From an uncultured Schlesneria sp. (GTDB lineage Bacteria; Planctomycetota; Planctomycetia; Planctomycetales; Planctomycetaceae), in assembly GCA_903904835.1 (NCBI GenBank), contig CAIVEI010000051.1, positions 1-64,000 on the forward strand: DNA of 64,000 nt. Reading direction: 5' to 3'. The position numbers and the translations under genes were made by a program. The notes under the pieces were generated by a model. That model was not told where the DNA came from. It did no database searches and saw nothing but the letters and a program-made list of their open reading frames with translations. Positions 45,723-56,200 of this stretch are shown here, piece by piece; position 1 is the stretch's first letter, and each line of letters opens with the position of its first letter.

Positions 45723-46015
45723 ATGGAAGCCCATCAAAATTTGGCTCCCAATAAATTTAATATACACGACTTTAGTGGTGATTTCAATCTCGGTTTTTCA
45801 GCGCGTGTACGTTCCCTGGTTGTGCCAACAGTGGGCGATCGGATCGGCGACATGAGCGAAATCTGCGTTTTGACTAATGCTCCCTTCGTAAGTTTTCCCC
45901 ATGAAACCAGACCTTCGGGATTCAGAAGAAGTACGAAGAAGTTGCCTCAAACCACTTCGACGTGCGATACTTGGCTTCTTCCGAACACGAAAAAGCAAAA
46001 GATGAAAAATCGTGA
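45723..46015 (+). pseudogene. Small frameshifted gene of unknown function
   Basis: The first part reads MEAHQNLAPNKFNIHDFSGD, then FNLGFSARVRSLVVPTVGDR and IGDMSEICVLT in one frame. Near 45904 (run GAAACC) the frame breaks; one nucleotide more in the A run would continue as NQTFGIQKKYEEVASNHFDV and RYLASSEHEKAKDEKS before TGA at 46013-46015. Joined, this gives about 97 residues that look like an intact small cytoplasmic protein. Either a recent pseudogene or an assembly error. Family not recognised. Confidence 0.5.
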
Positions 46016-46550
46016 TGCGAAATCCTGATGTGATCGACGTTACTGGAATCAACGACTGCATGGGTCGTGTTTTGTTGTGCAATCGGGATTTTCACGCGAA
46101 GTGGCAATCAAAAAATCGATGTAGGATTTTTTTATTGTTTCGATTGTAACGGGCGAAATGTGCTGCTCAGCAGGTCGCATGTTTTAACTGGTCGCAAAGT
46201 TTCCATAGCGATTTGGTTTGGAGGCTTGGTTTCGCCAGCATGAAGCTTGAAAACAACTGAATCCAGTACCGGGTGATTAAAAGCTGCAACAAGAGAATAC
46301 TTTCCTGAAACAGCGCGCCTTGCCCTGACGTCGCTAAGGCTGTAGTCTGCCAAGCTCGGTCTAAATTGCAGTGAATTGAATTTGGGATTCGTGGTGGGAC
46401 CAAAAATTCGTTAATTGACTGCGGAAAAGGAGCGGTGCTTCGGCTGAGGGATCGAGCCAACGACGTTTTCTAGCGTTTTTTTACACTTCGGCGTAGTACT
46501 TGAGAGCCTGCAATCTTCCTGATGCCTGATTCATCGCTACAAGAGGAAAC
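46016..46550. other. Intergenic region with a doubtful minus-strand frame
   Basis: A frame on the minus strand at 46132-46353 reads VSGKYSLVAAFNHPVLDSVV, KLHAGETKPPNQIAMETLRPV and looks somewhat protein-like, perhaps the remnant of a secreted protein, but the surrounding frames are open too and no family is recognised. The promoter of the 1182-residue gene presumably lies at the right end. Confidence 0.35.
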
Positions 46551-49500
46551 ATGTCTGCTCAGTTAGATTCCCCGCCCATTCCTGCATCGTTACAGATGGC
46601 GAGCGATGTTGAGCAACGCCTGCGAGAGCAACAGGTCGGAATCTATTTTGTCATGCCCCGAGTCGTCCGTCGGGTTCTGCAAAACGAATTGGACATTGCG
46701 AGCCCGTTACAACAGCCACCACATCGGAAGAGTTGCGTGGTTCAGCGTGATCGTCTGTTGTGGCTTGTCGCTCGTGACGAACTTGGTGTCGATGACCGGA
46801 TCGAACTGCCAGACCAGATCATCTTGATTGCCCAGCCGGAAGAGCATCAGCTCGAGACAATGACGCGTGAAGAATTGCAGCGCTATTACTGGCGGCTGAT
46901 GTTTCACGCTCGAATCGACTACGAAATGCTCGCTCGGACCAGTCGCGCCCAGATGTCCATGTCTGAGTTGCGATCCCGAATCGATCAAATCGGTCAGTCA
47001 GCGTTCGATGAAATCCGTTCGGTCCTGCGATCAGAACAGATGCTGACGCGGCCGGACGATGATCGGAATGTTTATGCAGAGTTCGTGGCGGTCTATCATG
47101 AGTTACAGGCGTTTTGCCCTCATTTGATACCGCTCTATTTTCCAAGTTTGCCCGACTCTGAGATTGTTCTCGATACAATAGGTCCGGAGTGTGATGCAAA
47201 AATCATGCTCGAAGAAACGCGGCCTACCGATCTGCCACAAGACGTCGCGTCAAACCTGGAAGTCCGGAATTTGATAGCGAATAGTGGAAAAGACGAAGCG
47301 AAAACCGCAGTCTCGCCGCATCGCTCCGCTCGGCACTATGCCAGCCTTGTTCGTCAAGCGGGAAAGCTGAGTGATCAGAAGAATAATGTTCGGGCTGCAC
47401 TTGTTAGGCAAGTAGCACTTGACGTCGCCCCCGAAGAATCGATCGATTCGGCAAAGCAGCTGTTGCGGGAAGAAATTCAAAAGCTGGTAGGTCGACTCCA
47501 ATCAGCGTTAGAAATGTCGGACGCAATTGCACGTTCATGGTTGGAGATGTGCGAAAAACTTCTCCCCAGTGCTCTACAGGGATTTTGGAACCCCAATGCA
47601 CGTTTGCTATACGATTTGCAGACGGTCTGTTTCGACCATGAGCAAGAGATTTACAAAGTCGATTTGTTAGGCTGGCTGCTCAGTCGCGGCAAATCACCGT
47701 TGAAACGGCCGTTGCCGAAACACCGCGTCGTTTTGATGTCTAAGCATCTGCGACGAGCGGCGCTCCGTGCGCCAAATGTCGAGATCGATGCTGAAGGGCG
47801 TATTGAGTTAAGTCGTCTATTGCATGATGCCGCCGACTCGGCCGAACATATTTTACGAGTTCGACTGGCACCGACGATCGACCGTGCTCTCATTGAGGCG
47901 GGTTTTGTCCCGTCCAGCGTTGTCGAGCGCGTGGCACTTAAAAAGATGGTTCACGAACTTTCGGACGGAGTCGTTGAACGCGGATTTGTCACACTCGGCG
48001 GTCTTCGCGACGTGATTTCGCGTAATCAGTTCAAGATGCCGGATCTGAACGACGCGATGGAGTTCTTCACGGGTGATCCGTTGTTACGTGCTGACAAGCT
48101 GATGTCCGTATCCCTCGACGGAGTCTATCAGCGTGGTCCATTTTATCTTCGCTGGCTGCAAAAGCTGAATTCGCTGGCATACGGAATTCCCTGGGGGCGT
48201 TTATTGACATTGTATGTTGCCCTGCCATTTGGCCTTTCATTCTTGTTGCTGATGTCGATCGAAGAAATCGGCCATCTCTTGTTGAGGCATTCGTCGGATG
48301 CACATCTGACGACGGGTGCAAGTGCGGCTTTAGTGTTACCAGACGACGAGGCTAATTCTGCGTCCGAGGTGCCATCGTCCGAGGTGTTGATCGAACACGT
48401 TGCAGTTCCCTCGCAAGTCCCGCACGCGTACCGGTTCTACAGCACTAACCGAATGTTGTTGCTCGGTTGTGTCATCTTTGCTCTGATCCATTTTCCCCTG
48501 TTTCGCCAATGGTTTATCTGGTTATTGAAGACAATCTGGTACCTGTTGAAAATCGTGCTGATCGATATCCCGCGAGCCATTTTGCGTTGGCACTGGGTCG
48601 ATCGACTGTTGAAGAGCTTTCCGATGATGCTGTTCAGGCGATTCATCTTTGCGCCCCTGCTGGCAACGGTGGTTTTCTGGAAGCTTCTTCCATTCCTCGG
48701 GGTTTATGGCAACCTCAATGTCTGGTGGGGAATTGTCATTTTTGTCGCGTCATATCTGATGTTGAATTCGCGGGTTGGTCGAGATACGGAAGAGTTGGCT
48801 CGTGAATTCTTCAGTCGGGCATGGTATCGAATTCGTGTCCATCTCGTCATGGGCCTGTTCACACTGGTCATTGATGTTTTTCGGGCTTTCATGGACGGAC
48901 TGGAACGGGTGCTCTACGCCGTTGACGAATGGCTGCGGTTCCGCAGCGGCGAGTCCAACCTGACATTGGGTGTGAAAGCGATCATCGGTCTCGTGTGGGC
49001 TTTCGTCCACGGAGTGATTCGTTTCTGTGTGACACTTCTGATTGAACCACAGCTCAATCCGATCAAACACTTTCCGGTCGTGACGGTATCGCACAAGATT
49101 CTGTTCGCGACCTTCTACCTTCCTCTTAGCTATCATCTCGAAAAGCTTTTTCACCTGAGATCAACAGAGGCTTTGTTTGGCGCGACGCTGATCCTGATGT
49201 GTATTCCAGGTGTATTTGGATTTCTTGCCTGGGAGTTAAAAGAAAACTGGAGGCTCTATAAAGCCAATCGTTCGCTCAGCCTAAAACCCGTTCAGATCGG
49301 CGAGCACGGCGAAACATTGCTGCGCTTACTGTGCCCTGGCTTTCACTCCGGCACAATTCCCAGGCTGTTTGCCAAGCAGCGCCGCGCAGCAAATCGAGAT
49401 GTGACGGCGTTGGCAACGAAAAAGCAAGCTCGATTTGCTGAACGACTTCATCACGAATCCAAGGCCGTACAGCATTTCATCGAACGGGAGCTGATCGCAT

Positions 49501-50099
49501 TGCTGGATGAGAGTCGGGCGTTTCGTGATTATCGACTCGTGGTCAGCGAAGTCGAGCTGGCGACAAATCGAATTGCAGCCACAATCGAAGAGCCGTCGAA
49601 GCCGAATCAGCCAATGAAACTGGAGTTCGCAGAACAATCCGGTTGGCTGATCGCAGTAATTCGCGAGCCAGGCTGGCTAAATCAAGTTGAGGCCAACGAT
49701 GCCGGGGTATTTAAAGTCGCATTAACGGGTCTTTTCAAACTTGCCTCAGTGGATCTGGTGCGAGAACAGATTGAACGACATCTGGTCATCACGAAATCGT
49801 CAACGGGAAATGGTCAGGAAATGTCGTATGGTTCCCATCCCTACGACATCGGTCCACGCGGGCTGATTGTCTGGCCGAACAGCGAGTACGAACACGAAGT
49901 TATTTATCCACTCGACGATCAACCGGTAACTCACCCAAGACCCCGTAGCTACGCCAGGGCAGCAGGCCTGAATCCCCTTCCGATGGAATCGCTGGTTTTT
50001 GGCTTGTATGAACTTGACTGGGAAGAATGGCGGCGGTTTTGGGATAATGAGCAACATCATTCCTCGAGTTCCGAAGTAAAATTTTCGTTCAAAATGTGA
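46551..50099 (+). CDS. Very large multi-spanning membrane protein, family not recognised
   Basis: 1182 residues. Residues 1-540 are soluble and helical with many charged residues (LREQQVGIYFVMPRVVRRVL at the start, SELRSRIDQIGQSAFDEIRSVL, LREEIQKLVGRLQSALEMSD). About eight membrane segments lie between 550 and 900 (approximately 550-571, 634-670, 694-739, 762-787, 804-833, 848-867, 876-900). The C-terminal 280 residues are soluble (AARGFAERLHHESKAVQHFIERELIALLDE is similar to the region near 980). No catalytic motif was found. The length and isolation suggest a planctomycete-specific envelope protein. The GT2 gene starts 121 nt downstream. Confidence 0.85.
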   Translation: MSAQLDSPPIPASLQMASDVEQRLREQQVGIYFVMPRVVRRVLQNELDIASPLQQPPHRKSCVVQRDRLLWLVARDELGVDDRIELPDQIILIAQPEEHQLETMTREELQRYYWRLMFHARIDYEMLARTSRAQMSMSELRSRIDQIGQSAFDEIRSVLRSEQMLTRPDDDRNVYAEFVAVYHELQAFCPHLIPLYFPSLPDSEIVLDTIGPECDAKIMLEETRPTDLPQDVASNLEVRNLIANSGKDEAKTAVSPHRSARHYASLVRQAGKLSDQKNNVRAALVRQVALDVAPEESIDSAKQLLREEIQKLVGRLQSALEMSDAIARSWLEMCEKLLPSALQGFWNPNARLLYDLQTVCFDHEQEIYKVDLLGWLLSRGKSPLKRPLPKHRVVLMSKHLRRAALRAPNVEIDAEGRIELSRLLHDAADSAEHILRVRLAPTIDRALIEAGFVPSSVVERVALKKMVHELSDGVVERGFVTLGGLRDVISRNQFKMPDLNDAMEFFTGDPLLRADKLMSVSLDGVYQRGPFYLRWLQKLNSLAYGIPWGRLLTLYVALPFGLSFLLLMSIEEIGHLLLRHSSDAHLTTGASAALVLPDDEANSASEVPSSEVLIEHVAVPSQVPHAYRFYSTNRMLLLGCVIFALIHFPLFRQWFIWLLKTIWYLLKIVLIDIPRAILRWHWVDRLLKSFPMMLFRRFIFAPLLATVVFWKLLPFLGVYGNLNVWWGIVIFVASYLMLNSRVGRDTEELAREFFSRAWYRIRVHLVMGLFTLVIDVFRAFMDGLERVLYAVDEWLRFRSGESNLTLGVKAIIGLVWAFVHGVIRFCVTLLIEPQLNPIKHFPVVTVSHKILFATFYLPLSYHLEKLFHLRSTEALFGATLILMCIPGVFGFLAWELKENWRLYKANRSLSLKPVQIGEHGETLLRLLCPGFHSGTIPRLFAKQRRAANRDVTALATKKQARFAERLHHESKAVQHFIERELIALLDESRAFRDYRLVVSEVELATNRIAATIEEPSKPNQPMKLEFAEQSGWLIAVIREPGWLNQVEANDAGVFKVALTGLFKLASVDLVREQIERHLVITKSSTGNGQEMSYGSHPYDIGPRGLIVWPNSEYEHEVIYPLDDQPVTHPRPRSYARAAGLNPLPMESLVFGLYELDWEEWRRFWDNEQHHSSSSEVKFSFKM

Positions 50100-50220
50100 A
50101 AATCCTCGGACAATTTCGCTGGCAAGCCAAATGAGGTAGGCGCGCATCATCCTATCCGGTATCTTTTTACAGCGACGTAACGTCCGTGGGCGTGGTATCG
50201 CAGGCGGCATTCGTGGGGCG

Positions 50221-51087
50221 ATGGAGCGCACCGTGATGAAATTGGCAGGAAGCTCGAAAACCGTCTTTCTCAAAACACCGACTTCACTGGAAGCCGACGA
50301 TGATCGTCTGGTTGATCACGACCTGACATTGGTCATTCCCGCTTATAATGAAGAAGCTCGTCTACCCAAAACGCTGGCCGATGCAAAGGCGTATCTTGAC
50401 GACTGGGGAATCAATTACCGGGTTCTTGTCGTCGACGACGGAAGTCGCGACGCGACTGCAGAGTTATCTTCGTCCTATGGCCGCCGCTTCTCGACGATCT
50501 GTCAGCCGAATGGCGGTAAAGGTTCAGCCGTCCGAAATGGTATGCTTTGCGCCACAGGTCGCGTCGTTGGTTTCACGGATGCTGATCTGCCTTATGACTT
50601 GAATGCGTTGAAATCGGCATACCAGGCGATTACCGAACGAAAGCGGGATGTTGTCTTCGGCAGCCGTACGGTTGAAGGGGCAAAGTCCAACGTTGAGCGG
50701 CAGTGGATGCGAACTTTAGCTTCTTTTGTTTTTCGCTCGTTCATGGCACTGCTTGTGTCGCGACAAGTAACCGACACGCAATGTGGCCTGAAGGTTTTCA
50801 GTCGTCGAGCCGCTCGGAAAATCTTTTCGCGAGCGACCGTGAATGGTTTCGCATTTGATGCCGAAGTCGTTTATCTGACACATCTACTCAATCTGTCGTT
50901 TGAGAAGGTGCCTGTGACCCTGGTTAATGACTATTCAACAACGATATCTCTGACTCGAAATGCAATTCCGATGCTGATGGATGTTGTCGGAGTCCGCTTC
51001 CATTCATTGTGGGGGAGATATCTTCCTCAAATTGATGTCATTCCGGTCGCCGCGGCTACGCAACCAGTAGCCAGAAAGGCCGCGTAA
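50221..51087 (+). CDS. Family 2 glycosyltransferase, dolichyl-phosphate-glucose synthase-like
   Basis: 288 residues; the internal ATG at 50236 is an alternative start. The GT-A fold is clear: LTLVIPAYNEEARLPKTLAD (about 37-56), VLVVDDGSRDATAELSSSYG, PNGGKGSAVRNGMLCATGRV and the metal-binding DADLPYD. TDTQCGLKVFSRRAARKIF is the segment typical of ALG5/DPM1-like enzymes that use polyprenyl phosphate as acceptor. No C-terminal membrane helix. The deacetylase gene overlaps its stop (TAATG), so both are expected to act in one pathway, perhaps surface glycolipid synthesis (inference). Confidence 0.88.
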   Translation: MERTVMKLAGSSKTVFLKTPTSLEADDDRLVDHDLTLVIPAYNEEARLPKTLADAKAYLDDWGINYRVLVVDDGSRDATAELSSSYGRRFSTICQPNGGKGSAVRNGMLCATGRVVGFTDADLPYDLNALKSAYQAITERKRDVVFGSRTVEGAKSNVERQWMRTLASFVFRSFMALLVSRQVTDTQCGLKVFSRRAARKIFSRATVNGFAFDAEVVYLTHLLNLSFEKVPVTLVNDYSTTISLTRNAIPMLMDVVGVRFHSLWGRYLPQIDVIPVAAATQPVARKAA

Positions 51088-52148
51088 TGTCGGTTCGTCG
51101 CGTCGAATCTCACATCATCCGTGATTACGCACATCCTGAAAGTCGATCGGGGACTTTGGAAAGTCCCCGCAATCGATCACGTTTTGCCGCTCGTGAATCG
51201 ATCTCAACTGAAGTTCGGCGCGTGATTTTTCATGCGGACGATTTCGGAATGAACACTGCCGTTAACCTTGGAATCTTGACTGCATTTCGTGACGGATTGC
51301 TGACGAGTACATCGCTTTTGACCAACGCTCCTGCAGCAGAAACTGCCTGTATCGAGTGGGGAAAATTCGCTGTTGAACATGCTGCAGGGGCGCTCGTATC
51401 GTCAGAGAAGCGGCGTCGAGTTTTCGAGCCCCTCTTGCCGTTTGATCTTGGAGTGCATCTCAATCTGACCCAGGGGTCTCCGCTAACAACGGAGCGATTT
51501 CCTTCTGTGTTGCTCGATGAAAATGGCAACTTCCCGGGAATTGGAAAACTGTTTGCCCGACTGAATCTCGCAAATTCGGCGGAGCTTCAAGCCGTCGAAG
51601 GGGAACTCTTTGCGCAGGTTGCGTGGATGTGTGATCACGGGTTACGGCCGACGCACCTGAATGGTCACCAGTACATCGAAATGATCCCTCAAATCTCGAT
51701 AATGATTCCCAAGATCCTCAGTCATTTTTCGATCAGAACTGTTCGAGTTGCGCTCGAACGCGGACTTGTTCGAAATGTCCTGTTGCGAGGTGACGTTGTC
51801 GGATGGGGCCTCGCTGAAGTTAAACGCCATTATGCAAAGGCATTTCGTCGCCGAATGCTCCATGCAAATACCTCGTTTACCGAGTGTTTCTACGGAACGT
51901 CGCATGCGGGGGTTATTGATCGTCGATTAATTTCTCGGTTTTTAAGTCAGTCAATGCATGTTAGAACGACAGAAATTGGCGTACATCCCGCCGTATCGCT
52001 GACGTCAGAAGATCTTACTTCGAGCGATCCCTGGTTCGATCCGCTGGCCAAATCTCGCCCGATGGAGCTCCAATGGCTGTGCGATAACGACCTCGTTGAT
52101 GAACTCGCGGCGCGCGGGCTCGGCCTGGGCCGCCTTGGATCGCTTTGA
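51087..52148 (+). CDS. ChbG/HpnK-family deacetylase (YdjC-like)
   Basis: 353 residues; ATG overlaps the upstream stop by one base. The first 45 residues are a basic extension. The domain begins with RRVIFHADDFGMNTAVNLGI, where the ADD is the metal site, followed by TSTSLLTNAPAAETA, PFDLGVHLNLTQG with two further His residues and RPTHLNGHQYIEMIPQI with the conserved HxNGHQH-like stretch. Family members remove acetyl groups from chitooligosaccharides or from hopanoid-linked N-acetylglucosamine (HpnK). With the GT2 partner a polyprenyl- or lipid-linked sugar is the likely substrate. Confidence 0.88.
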   Translation: MSVRRVESHIIRDYAHPESRSGTLESPRNRSRFAARESISTEVRRVIFHADDFGMNTAVNLGILTAFRDGLLTSTSLLTNAPAAETACIEWGKFAVEHAAGALVSSEKRRRVFEPLLPFDLGVHLNLTQGSPLTTERFPSVLLDENGNFPGIGKLFARLNLANSAELQAVEGELFAQVAWMCDHGLRPTHLNGHQYIEMIPQISIMIPKILSHFSIRTVRVALERGLVRNVLLRGDVVGWGLAEVKRHYAKAFRRRMLHANTSFTECFYGTSHAGVIDRRLISRFLSQSMHVRTTEIGVHPAVSLTSEDLTSSDPWFDPLAKSRPMELQWLCDNDLVDELAARGLGLGRLGSL

Positions 52149-52449
52149 TCTTTTCATCTTGAGCATCGTCAATAACGGTAGAAACGTTACTCAACGGGGC
52201 CTCGGCTGCTTCGGGCCAATCAGAGGCCCGTCCCTGTTGTACAAAAGATCTTGACCGAAAAGCATGTCTTTTTTCGAAAGATGCCCAATGGCAATGATCG
52301 TCGCCAAATTGACAGAAAAAAACTGAGTCTTCAATCGATTTTGCCAATTGTGATAATGTCGCGGGCACTCGCAGCAAATCGGCTGAACGAGACGGAAAAA
52401 TCGGCTTGAATTTGTTGTCTTCAGTCGTTTTGCGTGCAATCTTGAGATC
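52149..52449. other. Gap with an antisense open frame
   Basis: Nothing firm. A long open frame on the opposite strand (52015-52632) runs through the gap but overlaps both neighbours and is probably fortuitous. Confidence 0.4.
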
Positions 52450-53088
52450 ATGCTCAAGATTTGCCAATCGCCGTTTCCCCAATCGACGCTCAGTTTCGTA
52501 GCGTTCCGTGTCGCGTTTCTGCAAACGTTCGAGATTTTTTCGCAGCAAAAGCATCTGCTGGGCGAATGTTCGGAATCGCGTGGATATCTGTGCGAAGTTC
52601 CGTTTCTGCAGGAAGTTGCTCCAGCCGTTCAACTTGAACTGCTCGCATCAACCTGGCAAAAGCATCAAAGCCGAGACATCCATCGATCGGATTTGATTGA
52701 TGAAAGTGTCATCTACGCGGCCTGCGAGATGACGGCTCGCGCCATCGAGAACGATCCAGAATCGGTTCTTCGATCACTGGTTGGTAGTCCGGTTAATGTG
52801 ACGGTCCCGCTCGATTCGTACCTCGCACGAGAGATTCGGTTACTGTACCTCGAACTTCCAAACGATTGCGACTTCCTTCTCGTCAGCCAGTTTCTGGACC
52901 TTGATCCTGAAGATGCGATCGATCAGAAGCTTCAGATGGGACTTGATCCGAATCGTATGTTGCCCATGTTCGAAGCACTGGGGCGGTGGCATATTTCACC
53001 TCAAATGATCGGTTGTCTACGAGGGTTATTAAGCGAAGTGGAATCGGCTCGCGTGGCAACAATTTTGCGGGTACCATGCTTGACGTGA
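52450..53088 (+). CDS. Protein of unknown function
   Basis: 212 residues from ATG 52450. The first 45 residues are hydrophobic and unconvincing; from about 45 on the protein looks real: EVPFLQEVAPAVQLELLAST, DLIDESVIYAACEMTARAIE, PLDSYLAREIRLLYLELPND and FLLVSQFLDLDPEDAIDQKLQ. It is acidic and helical, with no membrane segment after the start. A shorter start is possible. The order GT2, deacetylase, this gene, membrane/TPR protein, all on the plus strand, suggests a cluster, but no functional hint is visible. Confidence 0.55.
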   Translation: MLKICQSPFPQSTLSFVAFRVAFLQTFEIFSQQKHLLGECSESRGYLCEVPFLQEVAPAVQLELLASTWQKHQSRDIHRSDLIDESVIYAACEMTARAIENDPESVLRSLVGSPVNVTVPLDSYLAREIRLLYLELPNDCDFLLVSQFLDLDPEDAIDQKLQMGLDPNRMLPMFEALGRWHISPQMIGCLRGLLSEVESARVATILRVPCLT

Positions 53089-53295
53089 TCGTTGTTTCGC
53101 ACGGTCTGCCTGTTGCGGGGGGGGCCGAACGAGATTCGTCCGACGAGTCCAAGCGTGTCTCAAACCCGCCATCCGCCGCTCGATCCCCAACGAATTTCGG
53201 CTGCTTGACGTAAACGGCAATTGGTTCGGTTGGTTGACCCGCGAAAAAGAAGCGGCGTACCATCGACAGGCATCATTGTTTCCGTTCGACACTTC

Positions 53296-56200
53296 ATGAG
53301 CGACATCGTGACCGAATCATCCGACGAATCTATTGAGTCAAAATCTGCCGCGAACGATCCGTCGGCGACGAATCTGGATGGATCAACGTCCGCTGATCAA
53401 CTGCCAGGTCAGGCAATTTCACCGCTATCGCCGGAAGAAGACGGACTGCCTGAATGGGAGCCGCTGACTCCCGAATTGGTTGAAGACGAAGCAATTCGCG
53501 GCGACTTCGTGATTCGATGGGTTGTTGTGGGGTTGGCGTTACTGCTTGGTATTTCTCAGATTTCCGAAACACGAACGCTCTTGCATTTGAAAAATGGCGA
53601 GTATTTATTGAGCCATGGCTTGCTGCCTGGAGCTAAAGATGTCTTCACTTATACTGCCAACGACCGAAAATGGGTGAATCTGTCGTGGCTGTTTGACATC
53701 GCGGCAGCGAGCGTGTTTTCCGTCGCTGGCGGAATTGGACTTTCGATTGTTCAAGGATTGCTCGCGGGTCTTACGTTTGGGCTGATTGTGCATGCGGTTC
53801 GACCGAATATTCGGACCTGGTGGGGATCAGTGTGTGCGGTACTGGCGCTGCTGGTCTGTTACTCTCAGTTTACCGTTCAGCCTGAACTGGTCACGTTGTT
53901 GGGTCTCAGCTTCGTATTATGGACTCTGATTCGGTCCGACGAACCAGGTCAATCGGGACGCCTTTGGATACTCGTACCGGCCTTTTTGATCTGGGCTCAA
54001 TTTGATCAACGCGCGTGGTTTGGCTGGTTCCTATTGCTCTTATGGGCGATGGGAGACTATCTGTCCCGCAAGAGTTCAACATTAAGCGAAAAAGGACCGC
54101 TGGGAACCGTCGCGATCTTGTCGTTCGCAGCCGTTGCCGTCCATCCTTTTTTATGGGAATCATGGCTGGCTCCGATTCGAATGTACTTCACGGATTATCC
54201 CGCCTTGCGGTTTGCTTATCCGCAACCTTCTTCGGCGGATCAGGTTTTTCATGAGATCTGGAAACCGTTTTTCTGGCGATCAATCAACCACAGAGGAATT
54301 GCCGCCCTGGTTCTTGCCGGTGCCACTGTCGTGACAATGGTGCTGAATGGATCGCGTTTCCGCTGGTCACATCTTTGCGCATTCCTCGGCTTCAATATGT
54401 TAAGTCTGTTTGCGACCCATGAACTGGCTGCGGCGAGCTTGGTCAATTGCGTTCTCAGCACCATCAATGCCCAGGAGTGGTATCGCGAAAAATTCGGCCA
54501 GGTCTACTCGGTCGATTGGCGCGAGCTGCTGTTCTCACGCGGAGGACGTGCGGTCACAGTCGTCAGCTTCTTCGCTCTCGCGTGGTTGGTTTTAAGTGGT
54601 CGATTGGATGGCCCGGGTGGAAAACGGACAGGACTTGGTTTTGATGACCAGCTCGCGAGTGCAATGAGCGGATATCAAAAGCAGAATTTTCATCTTGTCG
54701 ACGATCAGCCGTACAATTTTTCGCTCAGACAAGGTGACTTGATGATTTGGGGTGGGCTGAAGCCCTTCGTTGATAGTCGGGCAGGTCTGTTTTTCGGCGA
54801 CAAAACCACGAATTTGCTCGATGTCCATAATAAGACTCGTCAGTCACTGCGGCAGAAACAAGATGCGGTCGAGGGATCGATCGACCCTGTCTTTTGGAAA
54901 GAAACATTCAATAAATACCATATTCGTCAGGCTTGGCCTCGTTTGACCGGCCCTTTTCAAGCTCCCGATTACGCGACATTCTATGCGTTGCTGTCGACAA
55001 GGGACTTTGAGCTGAGTGATCTCAACTCCGCGACGGCGATCTTCCTTCGAAAAGATATCTCGGACGAAACGGTTGATTCGAATCTCAAAGACTATCCATT
55101 TGATCTTATTGACCGAGGTTTTCGAACCAAGTCCAAACGCGTCGAAGATTTCACGCGAGAATGGTCCAAGCCCGCCAGTACTTACGATAACCTGTTTGCT
55201 TTAAGGCGACCCAATGATCCTGCTGGGGTTCAAGTGGGTCAGCACTACGTCAACCTGATGTTGATCAGACGAGGTCCCCAGACGGCTGCCAGTGCTCTGC
55301 TGGCGATCCGGAACGCAAACGATGGGCTGCGTAACGACTCGAATTCCGCCGAAGGATACCGTGTTCTCGGAATGGGCTACACAATTCTCGGGAAATTGGA
55401 ATCGGAAATCCTGTCGCAACAAGGAGTACCGAGCAGTCCGAATTTAATGCGATATTATCAAGCTGTTGCAGCGCTCCAACAGGCGAACGTATTGAAGCCA
55501 GGTGATAACGGCATCAATCAATTACTGATGCAACAATATCGTTCGATGAACAAGGTGGATGTTCAACTCGATCTGATGAAGAAGTTGAAGCAATTGCGAC
55601 CCTACTCAAAATCGATGACGGAAGACCAGCGTCAGGAGCGTGAGGGAATCGTTAACGCCATCGATCAGTTGTATGAGCCAGTCGCGGAGGTCCAGGCATT
55701 GGTCGATAAGGCGATGAGCGAGGGTAAGGATCGATTTCAGGTTGCTGCCGGAGCGTATCAAATGGGATGCGTTTTAATCGCCGTGAAGACGCTGGAAGAA
55801 GATGCGATTTATCTTGAGAAAAATCCGCAGGCCAAACTTGTTTTAGGAGGCTGGCTGATGGAAGTTGGTCGAGGCCGCGAAGCCGAAACAATTTTCGAGA
55901 GCCTTGAAGGTTTCGCTGTCGAAAGATCACTGACCGGTTGGAGAGATTCAGCAGCGATTTCCGCCTTGACTGTCGCGAATTATTCGCGTGCGATTAAGCT
56001 TTGGGGTGATCAGCGGGATATGGCTGCATCGACTCCGATTACCCAGACCATGTTTACCCTGCCTTTCCTGACGCTGAATCCGCTGTGGATGGGACCTGAT
56101 GCTTACCCAACTTCAAACCTGGGTGCGACCGCACAAGTCATACAGGGAGTTCGCAATGAAGGATCGCTTGCGACTTATCAAATTGCACTGGCGCAGATGG

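Noticed and set aside
52015-52632. 205-residue minus-strand frame with coiled-coil-like start
   Set aside because: It overlaps the end of the deacetylase gene and the start of the 52450 gene antisense, and its C-terminal half is arginine-rich and unlike protein.
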